A stretch of 43,744 bases of DNA from Myxococcota bacterium (GCA_035498015.1 DATKAO010000068.1:1-43744); one strand, 5' to 3'; shown: positions 8,534 through 18,855, counted from the first letter of the stretch. Numbers and translations are program-made. The notes: generated by a model from the sequence alone, not told the origin.

Positions 8534-9630
8534 TGGCCACGCAACCCGTTGCCCCCCGTCTCGACTGGCAGGTGCTGGACACCTACAAGACCCCGATGGA
8601 GATCGCCTGGCAGTTCGACTACGAGATCGACATCGAGAAGCTGCGCAACCTGTACTCCAAGGCGAAGCAGAACCAGTGGGACGGCGAGCGCCAGCTCGCC
8701 TGGGACACGCACGTCGATCCGTCGAAGCCGATCGTCGGCGAGGACCGCTTCATGTTCCTGCAGATGCCGTTCATGCAGCGCATGTCGCAGTCACAGCGCG
8801 AGATGTTCACGGCGCACGCCACGGCCCAGCTCCTGTCGCAGTTCCTGCACGGCGAGCAGGGCGCGCTGATGACGGCGGCGGCGGCGACTCACGCCTGCCC
8901 CGACTACGAGGCGAAGCTCTACGGCGCCACGCAGACCATGGACGAGGCGCGCCACGTCGAGGTGTACGAGCGCTACGTGCGCAAGCTCGCGATCGTGTAC
9001 CCGATCTCGCCCTGGCTGAAGGAAGTCATCGACCTCACGCTCCAGGCGGATCACTTCGTGAAGATCCTGATCGGCATGAACATGGTGGTCGAGGGGCTGG
9101 CGCTGGCCGCGTTCCACAACATGCGCCGCCAGGCCACCTGCCCGCTGCTGCGCGACCTGACTCACTACGTGCTGCAGGACGAGTCGCGCCACGTGGCCTT
9201 CGGAAACGTCTACGTGAAGGAGACGATTGCCGGGATGCACCCCGACGACCGCGAGGACGTGGCGCAGTTCGCCTTCGAGGCCGTGAAGAGCATGGTCGAC
9301 TCACAGGGCGGCGTGGACGGCACCGGCCAGCGCAAGGGCGACCCGGGCTTCTTCAAGGTGCTCGAGCACTGCTCGATCGACCCCCAGGACTTCATCAAGG
9401 GCATCATCGAGGCGGGCGCCGCGGGCATCAACGCGAAGCTCCCGCCGGGTCACATCCACAGCTTCAAGGACTTGATGATGCCGGCGCTGGTGCGCGTCGG
9501 CGCCGTCACCCCGCGCACGCGCGAGCTCTACCAGGAAGCCGGCATCCCGGTCTGGGAGGATGCGAGCGTGCTCGAGTCGATGGAGGAAGGCAGCACCGGG
9601 GACATCGTGATGCCGGAGATCAAGCACTAG
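8533..9630 (+). CDS. Ferritin-like diiron oxidase/oxygenase family protein
   Basis: A 365-residue, mostly helical protein with a carboxylate-bridged diiron site pattern. Candidate ligands, in order: Glu in HGEQGAL, Glu and His in MDEARHVEVY (ExxH), Glu in VVEGLALAAF, and Glu and His in QDESRHVAFG (ExxH). Two ExxH pairs plus two single Glu residues is the signature of the ferritin-like superfamily that includes ribonucleotide reductase R2, AurF-type N-oxygenases and bacterial monooxygenases. It is longer than ferritins, and no electron-transfer partner is next to it. Substrate unknown; oxidation of a lipid or aromatic compound is plausible. It is second in a likely operon with TetR, OsmC and a transglutaminase-like gene. 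Confidence 0.8.
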   Translation: MATQPVAPRLDWQVLDTYKTPMEIAWQFDYEIDIEKLRNLYSKAKQNQWDGERQLAWDTHVDPSKPIVGEDRFMFLQMPFMQRMSQSQREMFTAHATAQLLSQFLHGEQGALMTAAAATHACPDYEAKLYGATQTMDEARHVEVYERYVRKLAIVYPISPWLKEVIDLTLQADHFVKILIGMNMVVEGLALAAFHNMRRQATCPLLRDLTHYVLQDESRHVAFGNVYVKETIAGMHPDDREDVAQFAFEAVKSMVDSQGGVDGTGQRKGDPGFFKVLEHCSIDPQDFIKGIIEAGAAGINAKLPPGHIHSFKDLMMPALVRVGAVTPRTRELYQEAGIPVWEDASVLESMEEGSTGDIVMPEIKH

Positions 9631-9633
9631 ACT
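9628..9633 (+). promoter_or_regulatory. -10-like hexamer before the OsmC gene (overlaps a stop codon)
   Basis: TAGACT lies 7 nt before the ATG at 9641. Its TAG is the stop codon of the diiron gene, so part of the match is forced. It may be chance. Confidence 0.25.
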
Positions 9634-9640
9634 GTCCGGC

Positions 9641-10093
9641 ATGTCGGAGCACAAGGTCGAGCTGTACTGGTCGCGCGGCGGGAAGTCGTTCACGTACGAG
9701 ACCTATCCGCGCGGGCATCACTGGCGCTTCAACGGCGGCACCGAGGTCGACGCCTCGTCGGCGCCCGAGTATCTGGGCGACCCGGCGCTGCCCAACCCCG
9801 AGGAGGCGCTGGTCGCGGCGATCTCGAGCTGTCACATGCTCACCTTCCTCTCGATCGCCGCGCGCAAGCGGCTCACCGTGGACTCCTACGAGGATTCGGC
9901 GCTGGGCCACATGGAGAAGAACGCCGACGGCGTGCTGGCGGTCACGCGCTGCGAGCTGCGGCCGCGCATCGTCTTCTCGGGCGCCAACCGGCCCGGCGCC
10001 GAGGAGCTCGCGCAGCTGCACGAGTCGGCCCACCACCACTGCTTCATCGCGAACTCAGTGAAGACCGAGGTCACGGTCGTCCCGCAGGACTGA
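9641..10093 (+). CDS. OsmC/Ohr family protein
   Basis: A 150-residue OsmC-fold protein. The two family cysteines are present in ISSCHMLTFLS (about residue 68) and HHHCFIANSVKTEV (about residue 131), the pair that reduces organic or lipid hydroperoxides in characterised members. The residues 'PEEALVAAISSCHMLTFL' are the classic family core. It lies 10 nt after the diiron gene and 8 nt before the transglutaminase-like gene. A peroxidase beside an O2-using diiron enzyme would be a sensible pairing, though that is inference. Confidence 0.88.
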   Translation: MSEHKVELYWSRGGKSFTYETYPRGHHWRFNGGTEVDASSAPEYLGDPALPNPEEALVAAISSCHMLTFLSIAARKRLTVDSYEDSALGHMEKNADGVLAVTRCELRPRIVFSGANRPGAEELAQLHESAHHHCFIANSVKTEVTVVPQD

Positions 10094-10101
10094 CTCCAGG
10101 G

Positions 10102-10734
10102 ATGCAGCCCGAGTCGAAGGCCTGGAACGGCTATCTCGAGGACACGATCGTGATCGACTGGCAGACGCCGGCGATCGTCGAGCGGGCGCGCGCGCTGGCC
10201 GCCGCGGGCCCGAGCGACGAGGCCAAGGCACGGGCCTGCTACGAGTTCGTGCGCGACGAGATTGCGCACACGGCCGACGCGGGCGGGGACGCCCTGCCCT
10301 GCCGCGCGAGTGAAGTCCTGGCCGCGGGCACGGGCATCGGGTTCGCGAAGAGCCACTTGCTGGCGGCGCTCCTGCGCTCGCTCGGGCTCCCGACCGGCTT
10401 CTGCTACCAGGTGGTGCGGCGCGCGCCCGACCAGCCCGAGCGCGTGCTGTACGGCTTCAACGGCTGCTATCTCTCGAGCCGCGCGCGCTGGGTCCAGCTC
10501 GACGCACGCGGGAACCGCGAGGGCCTCGACGCGCAGTTCTCGGTCGACGCTCCACGGCTCGCGGTCACGGCCGATCCCGCGCGCGGCGAGTGGCTCTACC
10601 CCACCATCTACACCCGCCCCGCGCCCGTGGTGGTGGACCTGCTCTCGCGCAACCAGTCACTCACCCGGATCGCGGAGCACATTCCGGACGAGCTGCCGGG
10701 AGTGACTCGCCCCGCGGGAGCGCCCGCCGCCTAG
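10102..10734 (+). CDS. Transglutaminase-like fold protein lacking catalytic Cys and His
   Basis: A 210-residue protein that follows the bacterial transglutaminase-like pattern: 'PCRASEVLAAGTGIGFAKSHLLAALLRSLGLPTGFCYQ', here quoted in parts: GIGFAKSHLLAALLR, then LPTGFCYQ, VLYGFNGCYL and WVQLDARGNREG. In the family as I know it these stretches read GICFAKSHLL and LHGLN. The Cys is therefore Gly (codon GGG at about 10339) and the His is Tyr, while the Asp in LDARGN is kept. It is likely a non-catalytic member that binds rather than cleaves. It is last in the TetR-diiron-OsmC operon and converges on the crotonase gene with a 3-bp gap. Confidence 0.75.
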   Translation: MQPESKAWNGYLEDTIVIDWQTPAIVERARALAAAGPSDEAKARACYEFVRDEIAHTADAGGDALPCRASEVLAAGTGIGFAKSHLLAALLRSLGLPTGFCYQVVRRAPDQPERVLYGFNGCYLSSRARWVQLDARGNREGLDAQFSVDAPRLAVTADPARGEWLYPTIYTRPAPVVVDLLSRNQSLTRIAEHIPDELPGVTRPAGAPAA

Positions 10735-10737
10735 CGC

Positions 10738-11523
10738 CTACCGCCCCTTGAAGGCAGGCTTTCTCTTTTCGAGGAACGCGCGCACGCCTTCCCTGTAGTC
10801 CTCGCTCTCGTAGCAGGCGGCGACGGCGGCCTCGATCCGGGCGTGGTCGCGGCGCGCGGGCTCCTTGGCCAGCTCGCGCGCGGCGATCTTCACGCCGCGC
10901 AGGGTGAGCGGGGCGTTCGCGGCGATCCGGTCCACGGTCTCGCGCACCAGCGCCTCGAGCGCGGCTTTGGGCGCGATCGCGTTGACCAGGCCCATGTCGA
11001 GCGCCTCGTCGGCGCGGTAGCGGCGCGCGGTGTACAGGATCTCGACCGCGCGCGAGTGACCCACGAGCACGATCAGCGGCTCGAGCAGGCCGGCGGAGTA
11101 ACCCAGACCCAGGCGCGCGGCCGGGATGGCGAAGCGCGCGTCGTCGGCGGCGAAGCGCAGGTCGGCCGCCAGCGCGAGCGCCACGCCGCCGCCCACGCAG
11201 AAGCCGTGGATCATCGCGACCAGCGGCTTGTCGAGCGCCGAAAGGGCGCGGAACGCCAGGCCCGACTCGCGGTCGTATTCGGAGGCTTTGCCGCCAGCGC
11301 CGCGCTGCGCTTCGAACTCCGAGATGTCGGCGCCGGACACGAACGCCGTCTCGCCCGCGCCGCGCATGACCACGACGCGCACGTCGTCGTCTTTCGCGAA
11401 CGCCTCGACCGCACCGGGAATCTGGCGCCACATCTGCGCGGAGACGGCGTTGCGCCGCTCCGGGTGGTCGAAGATGACCCAGCCGATCGACCCGTCCTTC
11501 TCGATCCGAACCGTTCCACTCAT
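10738..11523 (-). CDS. Enoyl-CoA hydratase/isomerase (crotonase) family protein
   Basis: A 261-residue crotonase. CoA/oxyanion-hole elements are present: FVSGADISEF at about 61-70 and HGFCVGGGVALALAAD at 106-121. The two glutamates of classical enoyl-CoA hydratase (in GGGCE and PE of the rat enzyme) are both Ala here (GGGVALA and IPAARLGLGY), so it may be an isomerase, a hydrolase-type or a binding member rather than a standard hydratase. The ATG at 11523 is chosen because the crotonase fold begins there; an in-frame upstream extension has no support. TACACT lies 8 nt upstream. Confidence 0.85.
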   Translation of the reverse strand: MSGTVRIEKDGSIGWVIFDHPERRNAVSAQMWRQIPGAVEAFAKDDDVRVVVMRGAGETAFVSGADISEFEAQRGAGGKASEYDRESGLAFRALSALDKPLVAMIHGFCVGGGVALALAADLRFAADDARFAIPAARLGLGYSAGLLEPLIVLVGHSRAVEILYTARRYRADEALDMGLVNAIAPKAALEALVRETVDRIAANAPLTLRGVKIAARELAKEPARRDHARIEAAVAACYESEDYREGVRAFLEKRKPAFKGR

Positions 11524-11531
11524 CGCGCGGG

Positions 11532-11537
11532 AGTGTA
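11532..11537 (-). promoter_or_regulatory. -10-like hexamer of the crotonase gene
   Basis: TACACT on the minus strand ends 8 nt before the ATG at 11523, with no Shine-Dalgarno in the gap. Confidence 0.4.
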
Positions 11538-11630
11538 ACAGAGCCCTCCCCCGCGGCCCCGTGGACACTCCCGCCTCAAGCGCCGGTTGCGTATTCCCGA
11601 TCGGATTGGAATGCGTTCACCGGGCGAGTC

Positions 11631-12836
11631 ATGACCGGCGAGCCGCCCGTCTTGTTGCTTGACGATGGCGAGCTAGAACCGGTGCGCCTGTTGCTCGAGG
11701 ACGTCGGCGCGGAGTTCGAGCGCGTGCGCGCCGTGGACGCGGGCGCGGGAGTCACTCTGCCGACGCGGCTGCTGATCACGACCGCGCGCGTGGCGCACGC
11801 GCTGCGGCTCGAGCGCACGTTGCTGCCGTCGCCCGACCGCGCCACCTGGATTGCGTTCGTGGTGGGTGACTCGAAGACCCAGCGCAACGCGCTGCAAAAG
11901 GCGGGCTTCGACTTTCTGATCCGCGAGCCGGTGCACCCCGCGGCGCTGCGCGTGCTCTTGCAGCGCGCGCTGTTCAAGGGCACGGACTCGCGCCGCGCGC
12001 CGCGCGTGGCCTTCGGCTGTCCGGTCCGATACCGGACCGGCTTCTGGGCCAAGCAGGCGACGCTCGTCGACCTGTCTCCCCGCGGCTGCCGCCTGCTGAT
12101 GCGCGCGAAGCTCGCGGAGAAGGTGGCGCTCAAGGTCGAGCTGCCGCGCGAGCTCGCGGGCGGAAAGACCCTGGTCCTGGCCGGGCACGCGGTGCGCGTG
12201 TCGCCCGCCCAGCGCGAGGGCGGTGTGGCCGAGGAGTACTCGGTGGGCATGCGCTTCGGCGCGCTCAACGCGCGCGCCCAGAAGCGGCTGCGCAGCGTGC
12301 TGGCCGAGCGCGTGATCGGTCCCTCCGCGCTCGCGAGCGCCGTGCCGTTCACGCCGGCCGAAGCGCGCCAGGGGGCGACCCCGACCCCGGCCGCCACGGC
12401 CCCCCAGGCCGGCGCCAAGGCGACACAGCACGGTGACGCCCCGCCGCGGCGCAAGCGCCGCCAGGGCGCGCGGGCACGCTACCGCAAACAGGTCACGGCG
12501 CTGGCCGGCGACGAGTCGTACATGATCCTGTGTCTCGACATCTCCGCGGGCGGCATGAAGATCGAGCCGATCGAGGGCATCACCGTGGGCGCGAAGATCA
12601 ATCTCGCGATCCAGCTCAACCCTCCGCGCGAGCCGGTGCTGGTCGAGGCCACCGTGCTGCGCGACGAGGGCGAAGGCGGGCTCGCGCTCCGCTTCGACTG
12701 GCTCTCGCCCGAGTCACGCCGCCAGCTCGAGCGCCTGGTCGCGATGCTGCCCTCGATCGAGGCGCTGCACGAAGAGGCGCGCCGCGTGGGCACGGTGCTC
12801 GCCACGCGCCTCAAGCGCTCGCCGCGCCCGAGCTAG
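11631..12836 (+). CDS. Tandem PilZ-domain protein with a receiver-like N-terminus
   Basis: A 401-residue cytoplasmic protein. Residues 1-115 look like a degenerate receiver fold (VLLLDDGELEPVRLLLEDVG at the start, 'VVGDSKTQRNALQKAGFDFLIREP' near 80-100), without a clear phospho-acceptor set. Two PilZ domains follow. The first has RRAPR (RxxxR) near 120 and DLSPRG (DxSxxG) near 146; the second has RARYR near 280 and DISAGG near 304. Both motif pairs are those that bind cyclic di-GMP. A Pro/Ala/Thr-rich linker (about 240-270) separates them. It is probably a c-di-GMP effector for surface or motility behaviour; no partner gene is adjacent. Confidence 0.88.
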   Translation: MTGEPPVLLLDDGELEPVRLLLEDVGAEFERVRAVDAGAGVTLPTRLLITTARVAHALRLERTLLPSPDRATWIAFVVGDSKTQRNALQKAGFDFLIREPVHPAALRVLLQRALFKGTDSRRAPRVAFGCPVRYRTGFWAKQATLVDLSPRGCRLLMRAKLAEKVALKVELPRELAGGKTLVLAGHAVRVSPAQREGGVAEEYSVGMRFGALNARAQKRLRSVLAERVIGPSALASAVPFTPAEARQGATPTPAATAPQAGAKATQHGDAPPRRKRRQGARARYRKQVTALAGDESYMILCLDISAGGMKIEPIEGITVGAKINLAIQLNPPREPVLVEATVLRDEGEGGLALRFDWLSPESRRQLERLVAMLPSIEALHEEARRVGTVLATRLKRSPRPS

Positions 12837-12837
12837 C

Positions 12838-13395
12838 TCACCACAGCCGGAAGCGGCGCCGGCCCTCGGTGCCCTGTTTTTCGCGCTGGGCGATGCGCGC
12901 GCGCAGGTCGCGCTGGCGGCGCGCCACGGCGCGGTCGCGCGTGATCCGCCCTTGCGGGTGGAACACGCGCTTGTCCTCCTTCACGCGGAAGGTGCAGAAA
13001 TCCTTGTAGCCGTCGAGCTCGTGGCGCAGCTCGTGACTCACGAGCTCGATCATGATCGCGTCGTCGAGGAAGCCCAGACCCGGCACGCTGTCGGGGATGA
13101 TGTCGTCGGCCTCGGTCAGGTAGCTGAGCGCGGCGATCACCCGGCGCTTCACCGCCTCGGGAATGCGCCACTCGTCGTCGTAGCTCATGGCGACGATGCG
13201 CTCGAGCCGGTCGAGCCGCTCGCGCACGTAGTCGGGCGGCTCGGCGGCGCGCGCCTGCTCGATCAGCGCCACGGCGGCCGCAGTGACTTCTTGCTCCTTG
13301 GCGGGGTTGGCGACGTCGATCGCTTTCGCCATGACGCGCCGGAAGTGTTTCAAGTCGCGCTCGCCCAGGGTGAAGCTGACTTTGAGCTCGGCCAT
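12838..13395 (-). CDS. DUF1232 (YkvA-like) family protein
   Basis: A 185-residue protein with the DUF1232 core 'ALSYLTEADDIIPDSVPGLGFLDDAIMIE', quoted here as IIPDSVPGLGFLDDA at about residues 104-118. The family signature is usually a short membrane-associated helix pair with 'xxPDxxPxxGxxDD'. A charged N-terminal region and an Arg/Lys-rich tail (QGRITRDRAVARRQRDLRAR) flank it. Function unknown. A second, more typical member is encoded at 26059-26514. It starts at an ATG with TAGACT 9 nt upstream and converges on the PilZ gene. Confidence 0.75.
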   Translation of the reverse strand: MAELKVSFTLGERDLKHFRRVMAKAIDVANPAKEQEVTAAAVALIEQARAAEPPDYVRERLDRLERIVAMSYDDEWRIPEAVKRRVIAALSYLTEADDIIPDSVPGLGFLDDAIMIELVSHELRHELDGYKDFCTFRVKEDKRVFHPQGRITRDRAVARRQRDLRARIAQREKQGTEGRRRFRLW

Positions 13396-13404
13396 CGGGG
13401 CGGG

Positions 13405-13410
13405 AGTCTA
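13405..13410 (-). promoter_or_regulatory. -10-like hexamer of the DUF1232 gene at 12838
   Basis: TAGACT on the minus strand ends 9 nt before the ATG at 13395. It is in the 70-bp divergent gap shared with the acyltransferase gene. Confidence 0.4.
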
Positions 13411-13465
13411 GCCGAGCGGAGTGTGCCATTTCAGCGCCTTTTCAGGGCGCTCTGGACGCGCGAGA

Positions 13466-14218
13466 ATGCGCGCCGTGCTCGGCCTACACCTGCTCTCACT
13501 CGCGTTCTGGGCGTTCCTGGTGCTGTCCTCCGTGGCGCTGTTCCCGCTGGCGCTGGCGATCTGGGCGGTGACCGCGCCGTTCGACCGGCGGCTCGTGGTC
13601 CTGCACCGCTTTACCTGCTTCTGGGGCTCGCTCTACACCTGGCTCAACCCGGCGTGGCCGGTCACGGTCGAGGGCCGCGAGCAGGTCGCGGACGGCGTGG
13701 CCTACGTGATGACCTCGAACCACCAATCGCTGGTCGACATCCTGGTGCTGTTCCGGCTGTTCCGTCACTTCAAGTGGGTCTCGAAGATCGAGAACTTCCG
13801 GGTGCCGCTGATCGGCTGGAACATGCGACTCAACCGCTACATCCCGCTCGTGCGGGGCCAGCGGGAGAGCGTGGTGGCGATGATGGCGATGTGCGAGCAG
13901 ACGCTCGCCCAGGGCAGCTCGGTGATGATCTTTCCCGAGGGCACGCGCTCGGCGGACGGCCGGCTCAAGGCGTTCAAGACCGGCGCGTTCGAGCTCGCGC
14001 TGCGCACCAAGGCACCGATCCTGCCCATCGCCCTGGACGGCACCGCGCGCGCGCTGCCCAAGCGGGGCTATCTGCTGCAGGGCCGCCATCCGATCCGCGT
14101 GCGCCTGCTCGCGCCGCTCGACCCGGCGACCTACGGCAGCGAGACACCCGAGTCACTCGCCGAGCGCGTGCGCCAGATCATCGCCCGGGAGCTGCCGCCC
14201 GAGCATCAGCCCGCCTGA
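13466..14218 (+). CDS. 1-acyl-sn-glycerol-3-phosphate acyltransferase (PlsC family)
   Basis: A 250-residue inner-membrane acyltransferase. An N-terminal hydrophobic stretch (about 5-37) precedes the catalytic NHQSLVD (H86, D91; HX4D), the acceptor-binding FPEGTRS at 156-162 and a third block 'APILPIALDGT'. This set makes phosphatidic acid from lysophosphatidic acid in phospholipid synthesis; related enzymes acylate other lipids. The ATG at 13466 is preferred to an in-frame GTG at 13421 because the membrane segment begins directly after it. The last 13 bp overlap the convergent EamA gene. Confidence 0.88.
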   Translation: MRAVLGLHLLSLAFWAFLVLSSVALFPLALAIWAVTAPFDRRLVVLHRFTCFWGSLYTWLNPAWPVTVEGREQVADGVAYVMTSNHQSLVDILVLFRLFRHFKWVSKIENFRVPLIGWNMRLNRYIPLVRGQRESVVAMMAMCEQTLAQGSSVMIFPEGTRSADGRLKAFKTGAFELALRTKAPILPIALDGTARALPKRGYLLQGRHPIRVRLLAPLDPATYGSETPESLAERVRQIIARELPPEHQPA

Positions 14219-15054
14219 AGCAAGAGCACCCCGAGGGCCACGCAGGCCGCGGCCGCGAAGCGGCGCCCGCCGAAGCCCTCGCCCAGCACGAGCGAGCCGA
14301 TCAGCGCCGCGAACACCACGCTCGTCTCGCGCAGCGCCGCGACGTTGCCCATCGCGCCGCGCGACATCGCCCACAGCACGATCCCGTAACCCAGGATCGC
14401 GAGCAGGCCGCCGGCCATGCCGCGCCGGCCGTCCGGGCCGAAGAAGGGCGCGAACCGCCCGCGCTGTCTCACCAGGGCGAACACGCAGAAGGCGAGGCTC
14501 GTGGCCCACATGTTCCAGGCGATGTAGCTCGGGGTGCTGCCCGAGTGGCGCACGCCTTGCCCGTCGAGATAGGTGTAACAGCCGATCATCGCCGCGGTGA
14601 GGAAGGCCGCGCCGATCGAGCGCGCCACGTCGGGGTGCGCCGCGCGCGGGTCGAACGCGAAGCTCGTCATCGCGGCCGACGCGAGCATGATCCCGCCGGC
14701 CTGCACCGGGCCCGGCACCTCGCCGGCGAAGCCCGCGCCGAGCAGGGTCACGAGCAGCGGCGCCGAGCCGCGCGCGATCGGATACACGAGTGACAGGTCG
14801 CCGAAGCGGTACGCGTAGAGCAGGAAGACCTGATAGCCGAAGTGGAACACGAGCGAGATGCCGAGATAGCGCAGCGCCTCGGGCGCCGGCACGGGCACGA
14901 ACAACGACGCCACGCCGCCCAGGACCACGCAGGTCGCCATCAGCGCGCCCAGAGTCACCACGCGGTCGCCGCTCGACTTGGTGAGCGCGTTCCAGCTCGC
15001 GTGCAGCAGCGCCGAAGACAGCACCAGTCCGGCGGCGAACGGGTCCAGGTGCAC
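14206..15054 (-). CDS. EamA/DMT-superfamily transporter
   Basis: A 282-residue protein with about ten hydrophobic helices arranged as two EamA halves. The first half opens 'SSALLHASWNALTKSSGD', a common DMT start, and the second carries 'WAMSRGAMGNVAALRETSVVFAALIG' with the conserved 'GSLVLGE' loop near the end, quoted here in parts. DMT proteins export or import small metabolites such as amino acids, nucleosides or drugs; the substrate cannot be read from sequence. It starts with GTG at 15054, only 7 nt after the stop of the FemAB/GNAT-like gene, so the two are probably one operon. Confidence 0.85.
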   Translation of the reverse strand: MHLDPFAAGLVLSSALLHASWNALTKSSGDRVVTLGALMATCVVLGGVASLFVPVPAPEALRYLGISLVFHFGYQVFLLYAYRFGDLSLVYPIARGSAPLLVTLLGAGFAGEVPGPVQAGGIMLASAAMTSFAFDPRAAHPDVARSIGAAFLTAAMIGCYTYLDGQGVRHSGSTPSYIAWNMWATSLAFCVFALVRQRGRFAPFFGPDGRRGMAGGLLAILGYGIVLWAMSRGAMGNVAALRETSVVFAALIGSLVLGEGFGGRRFAAAACVALGVLLLQAG

Positions 15055-15061
15055 GGCGCGC

Positions 15062-16201
15062 TCAGCTCGGCTTCAGCGCGCTGTGCTCGCGCAGCCATTC
15101 GATCCCGCCCTCGGCGCGCTCGCGCTCGTCGGCCAGGAAGCGCGCCACGGCGGCGCGCAGCCGGGGCTCGGCCAGCCAGTGCACGCTGTAGGTCGGCTCG
15201 CCGTCGAAGCCGCGCGCCTGCTTGTAGTCGCCACCCGCGCCGGGCTCGAAGCGCGCCAGCCCGCGCGCGATGCAGTGCTCGACCGCCGCGTAGTAACACA
15301 CCTCGAAGTGCAGGTTGCGCACCTCGCGCGTCGCGCCCCAGTAGCGCCCGTAGAGCGCGTCGCCCTTGGCCACGTTGAAGGTGCCGGCGATCGGCTCGCT
15401 GCCCGCGCTCGCGACCACGAAGCAGAGTCTTTCGCGGAAGCGCTCGCGCAGAAGCCCGAACAGCTTGCGGTTGAGATACTGCCGCCCCCAGGCGCGGGAG
15501 CGCACGGTCGAAAGGTAGAAGCGGAACATCGGCTCGAACAGCGCGTCGGGAATGGCCGCGCCCGCGAGCGTCTCCACGCGCACGCCGGCCTCGGCCACCT
15601 CGCGCCGCTCGCGCCGGATCTGGTTGCGCCGCCTGCTGCGAAAGCGCGCCAGCCAGTCGTCGAAGCAGCCGTAGCCGGCGTTCTTCCAGTGGTATTGCAC
15701 GCCGATGCGCAGCTCGAAGCCGAGCTGGCACAGCGCCGCGGCCTCGTCGCGCCGGCAGAAGTTCACGTGCACGCCGGACAGGTCGTTCTCGCGGCACAGC
15801 TCGAGCAGCGCCGCACCCAGCCGCGGCAGCCACTCCGCGCGTGACTCACTCTGCGCGACCAGGAAGCGGCCGCCGGTCACGGGCGTGAACGGCACGCCGA
15901 CCAGGAGCTTCGGGTAGTAGGAGATGCCCGCGCGCTCCGCCGCGTCGGCCCAGCCCCAGTCGAACACGAACTCGCCTTCGCTGTTCGTCTTCACGTACAG
16001 CGGCACCGCGGCCACGAGCCGGCCGCGCTCGCGCGCCACGATCGGCCGCGGCGCCCAGCCGCTGTTTCCGCCCACGCAGCCCGCCTCTTCGAGCGATGCG
16101 AGCCACTCCCACTCGAGAAAGGGCGACTCGTCGCCGACGAGCGCGTTCCACTCCTCGGCACGCAGCTCGCGCACGCCCGAGAGAGTCTCGACCTCCAGCA
16201 T
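15062..16201 (-). CDS. FemAB/GNAT-like (COG3146, DUF482-type) protein
   Basis: A 379-residue protein. Motifs of the COG3146 peptidogalycan-related group are visible: SPFLEWEWLASLEEAGCVG near residues 28-46, FDWGWADAAERAGISYYPKL near 80-99 (the characteristic 'F.W.WA.A....G..YYPKL'), 'YHWKNAGYGCFDDWLARFRSRRRNQIRRER' in the middle and 'FEPGAGGDYKQARGF' late. Members carry an acyl-transferase fold but no reaction is established. The ATG at 16201 is chosen; TACACT lies 8 nt upstream. It shares a 44-bp divergent region with clpS. Confidence 0.82.
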   Translation of the reverse strand: MLEVETLSGVRELRAEEWNALVGDESPFLEWEWLASLEEAGCVGGNSGWAPRPIVARERGRLVAAVPLYVKTNSEGEFVFDWGWADAAERAGISYYPKLLVGVPFTPVTGGRFLVAQSESRAEWLPRLGAALLELCRENDLSGVHVNFCRRDEAAALCQLGFELRIGVQYHWKNAGYGCFDDWLARFRSRRRNQIRRERREVAEAGVRVETLAGAAIPDALFEPMFRFYLSTVRSRAWGRQYLNRKLFGLLRERFRERLCFVVASAGSEPIAGTFNVAKGDALYGRYWGATREVRNLHFEVCYYAAVEHCIARGLARFEPGAGGDYKQARGFDGEPTYSVHWLAEPRLRAAVARFLADERERAEGGIEWLREHSALKPS

Positions 16202-16209
16202 CCGCGCGC

Positions 16210-16215
16210 AGTGTA
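16210..16215 (-). promoter_or_regulatory. -10-like hexamer of the FemAB/GNAT-like gene
   Basis: TACACT on the minus strand ends 8 nt before the ATG at 16201. It lies only 18 bp from the opposing clpS -10-like hexamer. Confidence 0.4.
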
Positions 16216-16233
16216 CCGCGGGGTACGCTCGGT

Positions 16234-16239
16234 TATCCT
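16234..16239 (+). promoter_or_regulatory. -10-like hexamer of clpS
   Basis: TATCCT ends 6 nt before the GTG at 16246. No Shine-Dalgarno is present, so a leaderless clpSA mRNA is likely. Confidence 0.45.
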
Positions 16240-16245
16240 GCAACG

Positions 16246-16592
16246 GTGCCCGACGAGCCGAAGCAGCCGCCGCCGATCCAGCCCCCGCAGCGCGAGCGCG
16301 AGCGCGAAGGCGGGCTGGCGACGCGCGACCGGCCGAAGGTCGAGCGCCCGAAACGCTTCAAGGTGATCCTCTGGAACGATGACTACACGCCGATGGAGTT
16401 CGTGGTGACGCTGCTCGAGACGCTGTTCGGCAAGAGCCCGTCGGAGGCGACGCAGCTCATGCTGCAGATCCACAAGGGCGGCATGGGCGTCGCCGGCGTG
16501 TACGTGCTCGAGATCGCCGAGACCAAAGTCGCGGCCGTGCATCAAAAGGCGGAGGAGCGCGGCTATCCGCTGCGCGCGGGATCGGAGCCCGA

Positions 16593-16596
<4 letters not shown>
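16246..16596 (+). CDS. clpS: ATP-dependent Clp protease adaptor ClpS
   Basis: A 116-residue N-end-rule adaptor. After a Pro/Gln/Arg-rich N-terminal extension of about 35 residues comes the ClpS core FKVILWNDDYTPMEFVV, then the helix 'LLETLFGKSPSEATQLMLQIHKGG' and 'VAGVYVLEIAETK'. The Asn-Asp pair in WNDDYTPMEF forms the pocket that holds N-terminal Leu, Phe, Trp or Tyr of substrates and hands them to ClpA. The GTG at 16246 gives the usual ClpS length, and a -10-like hexamer sits 6 nt upstream; longer open sequence upstream is low-complexity Arg/Pro and is not supported. The stop overlaps the clpA start as ATGA (16593-16596). Confidence 0.95.

Positions 16597-18855
<2,259 letters not shown>

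Noticed and set aside
13433-13451. Small hairpin AGCGCC-N7-GGCGCT 14 bp before the acyltransferase ATG
   Set aside because: A 6-bp G+C stem is expected by chance at this composition and there is no T-tract or anti-Shine-Dalgarno pairing.
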